From Protopterus annectens (lineage: Eukaryota; Chordata; Ceratodontiformes; Protopteridae), in NCBI RefSeq assembly GCF_019279795.1, contig NC_056745.1:503685694-503749693 (forward strand): a stretch of 64,000 nt of DNA. The letters are read 5' to 3'. A program made the position numbers and the translations under genes. Below the pieces are notes generated by a model. The model saw only the letters and a list, made by a program, of their open reading frames with translations, had not been told where the DNA came from and ran no database searches. This document shows, in pieces, positions 56,012 to 64,000 of the stretch (within the stretch, counting starts at the first letter, position 1; each line of letters starts with the position of its first letter).

Positions 56012-57825
56012 TCAAGTCATTGAGACAGCTTTCCATAGGGGGAGTCTTACTACTCCCTGATTTCGAAGTGGAAACCCCCCACTGCTTAGTCTTGTGAGTA
56101 CCCTGGGACTGAAACCTGGGGCTTCTGCTGGTTCTGGGTTAGTGCTGAGAAGGCCTGGAAGAGGCAGGAAAGGACCAATTCTTAGATGGTCAATGTCTAC
56201 TAAATCTTGGAGGCTGAACTTGTAGGAAATCTTTAACAGTTTGCATAGATTTAGCTTTTTCCTCCATCTTTTTAAGAACTTCTTCTGCTTTGTTGCCAAA
56301 CAGGTGGTCCTGATTTAAGGGAGCATCCAACAATTTAGCTTTAACATGATCTGGCAAAGATTGTTTCTGAAGCCAAGCATGCCTTCTAAGTACAGACCCA
56401 GTGACAGCAGCCCTGCAAGAGGCCTCTAATGAATCAAGCCCACATTGCAAAGTATGTTTTCCAACCTGTTCAGCAGAAAGCATTAAATCCTGTAAATCTT
56501 TATTTTCAGCACAATCAGGAATCAACATCATTTTTTGTTTAAGGAATCCAATATGTCTCTGATACTTTAACATATGAAACTGACAGTTTAAGGTCCTAAA
56601 GGCCAAGGTTGCAGAAGAATATACCTTCTTACCCCATCTATCCAGTTCCCTGGAGTCTCTATCAGAAGGGGTAGGATTTTTGGCAGTAGTAGCCTTAATG
56701 TCCTTGGGTCCCTGTGAAATAGTCTTAGTTTCCGCAGTAGGATTTTTAAAAAGGTACTTGTGAGAATCAGGAACCCTGTAATATCTATCAGGTTTTCTGG
56801 GAGCAGGAGGCAAAGAATCAGGGGCCAAACTAGATTCTGAAAGGGCATCATCAACAATGTCTAGTACAGGAGGGATAGCTAAAGGCCTGTGCTAAGGCAG
56901 GAGTAAGAAGTCCCTAAGCCACTTTTTTGAATCAGAGTAATCCTGGCTTTTCTAGCGGAAATGCTCCCTAACAGTATGCAAGGTTTCATCAAAAGAGAAA
57001 TCCGCTGGAGGGGAAGCAGAGGGAATAGACTCCCCTGCATCAGAATCCTCATAAGTAGATAAGGGTAAAGCCTAGTCATCACAGGAAACAGAAATTTCGG
57101 AATCCTGGTCAGAAGATTCATAAGCAAATTCAGTCCTAGCTCTCTTAGAAGGGAATGGCTGGCTTCCCCTGATGAAAGTTATAAGGTCTTCAGCCATTCT
57201 AATCATTTGTTTTTTAGGCATAGAGGCTTGAGTATGCAGCCTGGGCATCGGTTTTCTAGGCATGGTTTGAGCTTTAGGCCTTAAAGAAGAAGCTGACGTT
57301 GGTTTAATATGCAAGTCCGCAGGCCTGAATACACCCTCAGAAGCTGGTGCCTGCACAGCGGCTCCGGACCCATCCAAGGTAGAGACATCCGCAGGTTCCA
57401 CAGTTGAAGCATCTTGCGGCATACCGGACTCCAAATGGGTCTCAGTAGAGGCCTGCGAATCAGAAGTAGTGGGTATCAGGGGCTGTGAAAGCACCTCACT
57501 GAGTACTGAGTGCGACTGGTATAGGAGAAGTGTCGTCGGCAGCTTTGGACCTAGGTGGCCTGTCTCTGTCTTTATCTTTGCGTTTTTTCGGAATGCCGGT
57601 AGTCGGATGGCTTACCGACGACATATCTGGATAATTGAACCAAGAACCGAAATATTTAGAAGCGTAAATATACTGACGAAGGATAGTTCATTGGTTAAAT
57701 AAGGTACAAAACCGACAGCGAGGTACATCGTGGACAGGGTCTAGGCAAGGAATACAGTACGAATGAAAATCTTTATGAGGTATTTGCTTTCCACAAGAAA
57801 TGCAATTATTAACTTTTACTGACAT
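56012..57825 (-). pseudogene. DIRS-2B ORF1 (gag-like)
   Basis: The start codon complement is at 57823-57825 (MSVKVNNCISCGKQIPHKDF), giving a Cys/His cluster: CISC, then YCIPCLDP and RCRFCTLF. A stop follows about 45 codons in. Later pieces are 57494-57072 (acidic, Ser/Pro-rich), 56828-56190 (PDRYYRVPDSHKYLFKNP, ELDRWGKKVYSSATLAFRTL, LPDHVKAKLLDAPLNQDHLF, EEVLKKMEEKAKSM) and 56299-56012. It is probably the structural protein, by position and shared blocks. Confidence 0.78.
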
Positions 57826-58137
57826 CGGTAAAGAGCAAGAAAACATTTCCCCAATGGGGTACTTAGCTTTATTTGAAGACTTTGGTTCTGAAACTCAAAA
57901 ACGAAAATTTCAGGAGTCGGCCGACCGGCACTTGCAAACTGCTTCTGCTTTGGGCACCGCACAGCAAGAAAGACTGATGTAATGGTATTGGTTGCATGCT
58001 TTATACCCCTGATGACCTGACATCATGGAAGATGAGACAGCAACCGATGCAGGACCCAAGACTTTGATAATCAGGCTGACTGAGGGCTACTGCAAGCAGA
58101 TAACCCAAATGTGATGACTGCAACAGTGAAACATGAA

Positions 58138-59894
58138 TATCTCTGCATTCCCTGGGGCTGCTGTCTGGGGGGGTCTGTTTCCATGGGGACTAGGCTGGGC
58201 CGGTTTACTCAAAGCAGGAAAGGACCAGTGTTTGCAGGTACAATGCCTGCTGAACCTAGGGGGTTGGACCTGTAAGAAATCCTTAGCTGTTTGCATAGAT
58301 TTTGCTTTTTCTTTCATCTTTTTAAGACCTCTTTTGCCTTAGCGCCAACTAATCTTTGTGCAAGGGGGCATCCAATAATTTAGATTTGACATGGTTTGGC
58401 AGGGATTGTTCCTTAAGCCATGCATGTATTCTAATGACAGATCCAGTGACTGCTGCCCTGCAAGAAGCTTCTAGGGTGTTAAAACCACAGTGCAAAGTGT
58501 GTTTAGTTACTTGACTTGCAGAATGCATTATGTCTTGTAAATCTTTATATCCTGCCCAAGTAGGAATGGAAGACATTTTTTGTTTAAGGAGTTCCAAGGT
58601 ATGTTGCTAAAATTTCAGCATATGGAACTGACAATTTAGTGCTCTGATAGAAAGAGTAGCTGAGGTGTATACTTTTTTACTCCGTCTAGTGCTCGGGAAT
58701 CCCTGGCTGAGAGGGGGTGGGATTCTTAGCAGAGGTTGATTTAATCTCTTTTATCTCTTGAGAAATGACCTCAGAGTCAACTGTTGAATTTTTAAAAAGA
58801 TATTTGTGTGAGTCAGGGACTCTATAGTAGTATAGGTTTTCTGGGAGCAGGAGGTAGGGTGCCAGGAGTCAAGCTGGATTCAAGGAAAACATCATTCACA
58901 ACATCCAAGACTGGGGGGATTGCCAAGGGTCTGTGTTGCGGAAAATCTAGGAATTCCCTCAGTCTCTTTTTAGACTGGGTGTAGTCATGACTCTCCCATT
59001 GGAAATGCTCCCTTAAAGTATGGAGGGTTTTCCCAAAGAAAAATCCTCTGGGGGAGAGGCTGAAGGAATTGAGTCCTCTGCATCAGAATCCTCATAAGTG
59101 GAGAGGGGTTGCATGTCTTCATAGTCAGATGCATCAGATTCATCTGATTCTTGTTCAGACAAAACTACAGGGGACAGATTTCTTTTCCTTTTTGAGGAGG
59201 TAGCTTGGCTGATAAGGTCTTCCTCCATTTTAAGCATTTGAGAGTGAGGCAAGGTAGTAGGTGCCTGAGAGTGGGTCGTTGGTTTCTTAGGTGTAGTTCG
59301 AACCCTGGGCCTAAGAAACTTGGTTGTTTTTGAAAGAACGGTAGTCGCAAAAGAAGACATTGGTTTGTGTTGAGATTCGGTAGCGCAAAGGACTTCCTCG
59401 GAAGCCGGTGTCTACTCAGTGGCTCTGGACCCATCCAAGATAGAAATGACTGTAGGATCCTTAGTCGAAGAAGAGTTTTGTGGCATACCGGACTCTGAAT
59501 GGGTCTCAGTAGTGGCCTTTGAATTAACTGAAGCGGGCATCAGGGGATGCGAAAACGCCTCACTGAGTACCGGAGGACTGATAACTAGCTTAACGGAAGC
59601 AATGTCGGTAGGTTTGGACTTGTGTGATCTGTCTCTGTCTTTATCTTTACATTTTTTCGGAAGATCTGTTGTCAAATGGCTTACAGAAGCCATATTAGAA
59701 TTTGAGGACTGTAAACGAAAATATCTGGCTACAATAAGAGCCCAACGACAGATAGTTCTGGCATTGAACAAAGCACAGAAGCGACAATGGGAGATGCCGT
59801 GGTCTGGGCCTAAACAAGTGACGCAGTAAGAGTGGAAGTCTCGGTGTGGTATTTGCTTTCCACAGGCAAGACAATTATTAACTTTTTCTGACAT
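58138..59894 (-). pseudogene. DIRS-2A ORF1 (gag-like)
   Basis: 59894-59412 (160 residues) starts MSEKVNNCLACGKQIPHRDF with CVTCLGPDHGISHCRFC, a Cys/His-rich N-terminus that may bind nucleic acid. Acidic Ser-rich sequence follows (59360-59013, EQESDESDASDYEDMQPL), then helical blocks (58597-58349, SLPNHVKSKLLDAPLHKD) and KEKAKSMQTAKDFLQVQPPR (58317). The frame ends at the boundary with copy B. Several frameshifts. Confidence 0.8.
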
Positions 59895-60213
59895 CAGTTA
59901 GTTCAAGAAAAAAGGATCCCCAATGGGGTACTTTAGCTTTAGAATACTTCAAAACTTCAGTTTGGAGATGAAAACTCAGGTAGCGGCTGACAGGCACTCG
60001 TGCAAACTGCTTCTGCTTCGGGCTCCATGGCAAGAAAGACTGATGTAATGGTGTCAGCTGCCTTACTTTATACTACTGATGACCTGACGTCAGTCCTCAA
60101 GCGACAGCAACCAACGCAGAAATATTACGTCTATGGTATTCGGGCCAGCCAAGGGCTACCCTGGCAGGGATAACCCAAATGTGATGACTGCAACAGTGAA
60201 ACACGAAGAACAT

Positions 60214-61165
60214 CAATGCTCCTTCTTAAGAGTGAACCTGCAAGCTACCCTAAAATTTACAGACCAATAACTTGCCTTCTGACGACATATTAACTATACA
60301 CAGGAATTGATGCTGACAGAGTTTATAGTAATTTAGAAGAAAACTCAGTTATGGCAGTACAACAAAAGGGCAATAAAGGAAAGTCATATGGAACAAAGGA
60401 TCATTTGTTGTTAAATAAAATCATAGTGGATAACTGTAAAAAGGGGAAGAATCTAAGTATGGCATGGACTGAGTACACAAAAAAAATTGAGAGTATCCCA
60501 CATTCATGGATACAACAGTGCTTAAAAATGTATAAGATACACCCTACACTGATCGACTACATCACAATGACCATGAAACAGTGGCAGACCACTTTGCAAT
60601 TAAGCCATGATAAAGGACAAATTATTATCCCAGGAATAAAAATTCAAAGGAGGTTATTCCAGGGTGACTCTGTCACCCCTACTATTCTGCCTTGCCCTTA
60701 ACCCTTTAAGCTGTCTACTTAACAGCTTCTGCCATGGGTATAATTTGGCTCCTAGAAAACAACAGTGTAAAGACTTCTCATCTTCTCTTTATCGATGATT
60801 TAAAACTGTGTAGCTCATCAGATGAGGAACTGAAAGCACAACTGCAAGTTGTCAAAACTTTTTCAGATGATATACAAATGTCATTTGGTCTTGATAAATG
60901 TGCAAAAGCAACCTTTAAAGCAGGAAAACTGCAATGTCAGGAAAACATCAGTTTGGGACAAGAATGTGATATAAAAGAACTTGAGCAAGAGGGAGTGTAT
61001 AAATACTTGCGAATTGATGAAAAATCAAGAATAAAACACGAACAAATGCAAATAAAACTTAGTAAGGAATATTTCAGAAGACTTAAATTAATCCTGAAAA
61101 CAGCACTGACATCTAGGGGCAAACTTCAATCTATAAACCAATTTGCTCTTCCTGTCCTAACTTAG
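60214..61165 (+). pseudogene. R4-a reverse transcriptase
   Basis: After the DIRS right end the R4 frame resumes with SEPASYPKIYRPITCLLTTY (RT block 2), then 60351-60701 (KGSYGTKDHLLLNKIIVDNC-type block, TEYTKKIESIPHSWIQQCLK, IQRRLFQGDSVTP, corresponding to GxxQGD). 60734-61165 has LLFIDDLKLCSSSDEELKAQ (active site FIDD) and GVYKYLRIDEKSRIKHEQM. The motif order fits RLE-type LINEs. Stops at 60699 and 61163 interrupt it. Confidence 0.82.
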
Positions 61166-61189
61166 TTTTGGAGTGACTGACTGCAAAAC

Positions 61190-62302
61190 GTGTTTGATAG
61201 AATAGATAGGAAAACAAGAAGGATTCTTCATGCTCACCAAATGTGCATACCAAGATTATATATTCCCCGATCAGAAGGAGGGATGAGCCTCCTTGAAATT
61301 GATTACATGTACAGATCTGCAATTGTGGGACTCCACACACATCTGCTGACTTCACAAGATCCAAATGTAGTAAAAGTTTTGAAACATGAGGAGAATAAAT
61401 CTAAGATAACTTCTCTACTTAATTTAGCAGAAGCATATTGGCGTGAAGCAGGAATGGAAATCAAACCAGAAGTGGATAAAAGTCAGGCAGCAATTGAATG
61501 TGCCAAAAAACAAAAGAAAGAAAATAAGGTGAAGGACCAGATGAGAAGGCAAGAAATGTGGAAAAAGCATAAATATAGTTGCAAATACAGAAAACTTCTG
61601 AAAGAACCTCATGTTGATCAGGAACAAATGCAGGAATGGTTAAAGAGAGGCAAATTCAAACCAAGAGATGAAAGGTTAATATTGCCAGCCCAAGATGGGC
61701 TACATACACACTGATTTACAAAGTCCATTGAACATGTGGGAGAAACAGACAAATGCAGGTTTTGTAAATCTGAATTAGAAACAGTTGCATACCTTGTTGC
61801 AGGTTGTGACATACTAATGGCAGAAGGACTGTGTACTAAAAAGCATAATAATGTGGCAAGATTATTGCACTGGGGATTGTGCAAACATTATGGTATTGAC
61901 GTGGCTGAAAAACACTGGAAACATTAGCCACAAAGCATCATAGAAAATGATGAAGTTTATATCACATGGGACCATCCATTACCAACAGTTCAAAAGATAG
62001 CTGCTAGAAAACCGGATATAGTTGTTCAAGAAAAGAAGACAAGAGTAGCATTGATCATTGAAATCACCACATCCAGTGACTACAGTGTCTTGCATACAGA
62101 GAGACACAAAGTCATAAAATATCAGGATCTGCAGGAAACAAGAGCAATGTGGAAGAAAGATACTCGGACAGTTTCAATAGTAGTAGGAGCAACGGGTCTT
62201 GTAAAAAATAATCTACAATTGTATTTAGATATGTTATCAGTCCATGTAACTCGGTATGAATTGCAGAAGGAGTCATTATTAGGCGCATTGCGGGTGCTCT
62301 GA
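61190..62302 (+). pseudogene. R4-a C-terminus: zinc finger and restriction-like endonuclease
   Basis: 61190-61714 is the RT thumb/linker (IDRKTRRILHAHQMCIPRLY, RSEGGMSLLEIDYMYRSAI). 61736-61927 has CRFCKSELETVAYLVAGC, the CCHC finger of R2/R4 elements, but the His found in R4-b (LETVIHLVAGC) is Tyr here (61790-61792). At about 62009-62072 KPDIVVQEKKTRVALIIEI gives the PD...E catalytic block of the restriction-like endonuclease. 62051-62302 completes it (VVGATGLVKNNLQLYLDML). Two frame breaks. Confidence 0.83.
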
Positions 62303-62430
62303 AGAACACTTTTGGCTGACATCAAAGATTGAAACAATACTAATATCATGAACTTTAATCGTACTTTGACTTAGGAATGGGGTCCATTCCCGTCGTGGTA
62401 TTAGAAACCCAAAAGACTTGGAGAAATTAA

Positions 62431-62857
62431 AAAAATTATCACCTGTCAGTTAGGGAGAATCACGAGAACTCACTGATGGAGCACCAGCAGAGTACTAAAG
62501 GAAAATGTACAGGCAAAAGTGTCTGCATCTCTAACAACCAATGGTGCCCACTGCTACTCAGAAGTGCACGATGCACAGACACGGTGCTATGTAGCAAACA
62601 AGCACAAACTGTTCTAAACAAATTCACCAATAAAAAGCTCAAAACTGAGCCTGTTCCAACAACCTTGAATCAGATGAGTCCTAACTGCACACTCCTGCCA
62701 CTAGGCTGCAGGGGAACCCTCTCCAACAAAAGATGGTCTGGTTTAGTACTGAAGTTATACAAACAGAGCTAGATTCAGCAGATCTGAATCTAGTCTATGC
62801 TACAGCAACAAAATGCATCAATTTCAGAAAAAAAGAAGTTCAAATAAGCAGGCACAA
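62431..62857. other. Unassigned sequence after R4-a
   Basis: A 98-codon plus-strand frame (62476-62772) shows no domain I recognise. It may belong to the same unknown repeat as the tandem block that follows. Confidence 0.4.
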
Positions 62858-63160
62858 TAAGCCTTCAACCAGTAATTCCCAGCTCAGAAGGGCAGAAGCT
62901 ACCCTCTCCTCCCACGAGAGTGTAGACCACAATCCTTCTTAATGTAAAACTGGCCTGAAGCCAAAGTGCTTAAACCAGAACTAAGACACTTTTGGAATAA
63001 TAGACACACTAAGCCTTCAACCAGGAATTATCAAATTAGAAGGACATAAGCTTCCTCTCCTGCCACAAGAGTGTAGACTAAAAAAAATTCTTAATGTAAA
63101 ACAACTGGCCTGAAGCCCGTGCTTAAAACAAAACTAAGAGGCTTAAAATAACAGCAGTTA
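62858..63160. repeat. 152-bp tandem duplication, diverged
   Basis: Unit 1 (62858-63009) and unit 2 (63010-about 63160) share TAAGCCTTCAACCAG, AGAGTGTAGAC, TTCTTAATGTAAAAC and ACTGGCCTGAAGCC in order. Similarity is moderate, with small indels. The sequence from 63161 to 63333 is A-rich with no feature seen. Confidence 0.8.
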
Positions 63161-63655
63161 CAATTTAATCAGGCTACTAACAAGCAGTAATAAATACAGG
63201 AGAATAAATGCAATTGAACACTTTTAGGAACAAGCAGCAAAAGCAAAACAAAATAATAAAGAAGGAAGAAACACAAATATGTAAAAACAGCTGAATAAAG
63301 TGAATTTTTTAGGTTAAGTGGGAAGGGGGAAAACTTTTAGTTATGTACTTACCATAACTTCAGATGTATGGGATCCATCTCGCCTACATTCTGTACTGGT
63401 GGGTTCGGAGCTGATCCTCGGCTCCGACTCGGCACGCTATACTATAGAACGAAGTCTCTTATTGGCTGAGCTATCCCACATCCCAGGATGCACCACCACT
63501 GCTTCCCCAGATCTTGTTTGTCCGCACACATGCACACACACATAGACAGTTGATATAATATTGCCAGGTGTTTCAAGAGAGGAAACAGTTGAACTCGGAC
63601 CGTCCGGTCTCTTCTGATCTCCAAGGCAGGGGGAAGGAGGGTGGGTTATTAGGAA

Positions 63656-63752
63656 TGTAGGCGAGATGGATCCCATACATCTGAAGTTATGGTAAGTACA
63701 TAACTAAAAGATGTAATGTGATCCTATCTCGCCTACATTCTGTACTGATGGG
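63656..63752. repeat. DIRS internal complementary region (family 3)
   Basis: Up to 63710 (CATAACTAAAAG) it complements the left end. From 63711 (ATGTAATGTGATCCTATCTC) it should complement the right end, which is outside the window. It therefore predicts a right terminus ending CACATTACAT. Confidence 0.82.
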
Positions 63753-63784
63753 ACAGCGTCCCTAGCACCTGATTCCTGGGTGGC

Positions 63785-64000
63785 TCACTGGAAAACACTC
63801 CTGAGAACTGCGGAACCGAAGGAAGCTCGCCCCCGAGATGCCACGTCCAATTTGTAATGAGAAATAAAGGTGTGAGGAGAAGACCATGTAGCCACCGCAC
63901 AAATGTCACTAATAGCAAGCTTGGAATGAAAGGCTGCCGAAGTAGCCATAGCCCTGGTAGAATGAGCTTTCACTGTAGCTATAAGCTCTTTGTTAGAAAT
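63785..64000 (-). CDS. DIRS-3 tyrosine recombinase C-terminus (partial)
   Basis: The minus-strand frame continues in from the window edge. KAHSTRAMATSAAFHSK supplies the HxxR catalytic block and WSSPHTFISHYKLDVASRG the nucleophilic Tyr region, ending at 63785. No lesion is visible in the short piece seen. The internal Met at 63973 is not a start: the protein should extend well upstream. Confidence 0.82.
   Translation of the reverse strand: MSNKELIATVKAHSTRAMATSAAFHSKLAISDICAVATWSSPHTFISHYKLDVASRGRASFGSAVLRSVFQ

Larger units (their letters stand above)
52969..58137 (-). mobile_element. DIRS family 2, copy B, nested in copy A and truncated
   Basis: It has its own internal complementary region (about 52985-53082), recombinase, RT/RNase H, ORF1 and right terminal repeat (57962-58137). 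The left terminal repeat is absent. The right end stops at GTGAAACATGAA, a few bases short of the terminus predicted by its complementary region (ending AAGAACAT). It lies within copy A between A's ORF1 and RT. Confidence 0.8.
49231..60213 (-). mobile_element. DIRS retrotransposon, family 2 (copy A), containing a nested copy B
   Basis: Inverted terminal repeats lie at 49231-49445 and 60029-60213 and share ATCACATTTGGGTTATCCCTG and GGTCATCAGTAGTATAAAG. The internal complementary region is at 49612-49708. A's recombinase, RNase H and RT lie at 49753-52720 and its ORF1 at 58138-59894, all minus strand, with copy B between them. The insertion is in R4 RT with no target duplication. Confidence 0.88.
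46600..62430 (+). mobile_element. R4/Dong-type LINE (R4-a), interrupted by a short RTE-tailed element and DIRS
   Basis: The plus-strand element with a restriction-like endonuclease splits into 46600-49230 (N-terminal part up to RT block 2) and 60214-62430 (RT, zinc finger, endonuclease, 3' end). The 3' region with TAGGAATGGGGTCCATTCCC (62371-62390) is shared with R4-b. Both ends are approximate. R4 elements nick their target with an RLE rather than an APE nuclease. No target-site family could be named. Confidence 0.82.
63334..64000 (-). mobile_element. DIRS retrotransposon, family 3 (left end, runs off window)
   Basis: Left terminal repeat from about 63334 (TTTTAGTTATGTACTTACCA), with an internal complementary region at about 63656-63752 and a recombinase C-terminus on the minus strand. 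Sequence differs from families 1 and 2, but the architecture is the same. The rest lies beyond base 64000. Confidence 0.85.

Overview
This window looks like intergenic DNA from an animal with a very large, repeat-rich genome. I found no host protein-coding gene, rRNA or functional tRNA gene. Almost everything recognisable is a mobile element or its debris: CR1, L1, L2-like and RTE LINEs, an R4/Dong-type LINE with a restriction-like endonuclease, a Penelope-like GIY-YIG element, three families of DIRS tyrosine-recombinase retrotransposons, one endogenous retrovirus and several SINEs. This mixture (DIRS + CR1 + Penelope + RTE + R4 + tRNA-SINEs) fits a non-mammalian vertebrate such as a lungfish, salamander or other fish-grade or amphibian lineage. 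The species is an inference and is not resolved here.

Layout. 1-4918: a CR1 element (+), split by a 1-kb 5'-truncated Penelope element with an 11-bp target duplication. 4919-5760: an L1 ORF2 scrap (+). 5767-9000: an L2/CR1-type LINE (-) containing a tRNA-derived SINE. 9000-12200: mostly unassigned, with a strong foldback at 9466-9546. 12215-15273: a nearly complete RTE element (+). 15400-16200: a CR1 3' fragment (-). 17975-18850: an R4 3' fragment (-).

19025-46067 holds a tandem duplication with a unit of about 13.4-13.6 kb. Each unit contains an endogenous retrovirus (+), a SINE (-) and a complete DIRS element (-) lying inside the retroviral pol region, then a CR1 (-) adjoining its 3' side. 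The two units differ by scattered substitutions, by a 180-bp deletion in copy 1 and by small indels, so the nested structure existed before it was duplicated. The junction between units is at 32461-32473 and has about 11 bp of filler.

46600-62430: an R4/Dong LINE (+) interrupted by an RTE-tailed short element (18-bp target duplication) and by an 11-kb DIRS element (49231-60213, -), which itself encloses a second, truncated DIRS copy (about 52950-58137). 62858-63160: a 152-bp tandem duplication. 63334-64000: the left end of a third DIRS family, running off the window.

Nearly all ORFs are broken. The most informative structures are the DIRS internal complementary regions. In each of the three families, this region is the reverse complement of the element's own right end joined to its own left end, as expected for a circular-intermediate replication template. 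For the edge element it predicts the unseen right terminus.
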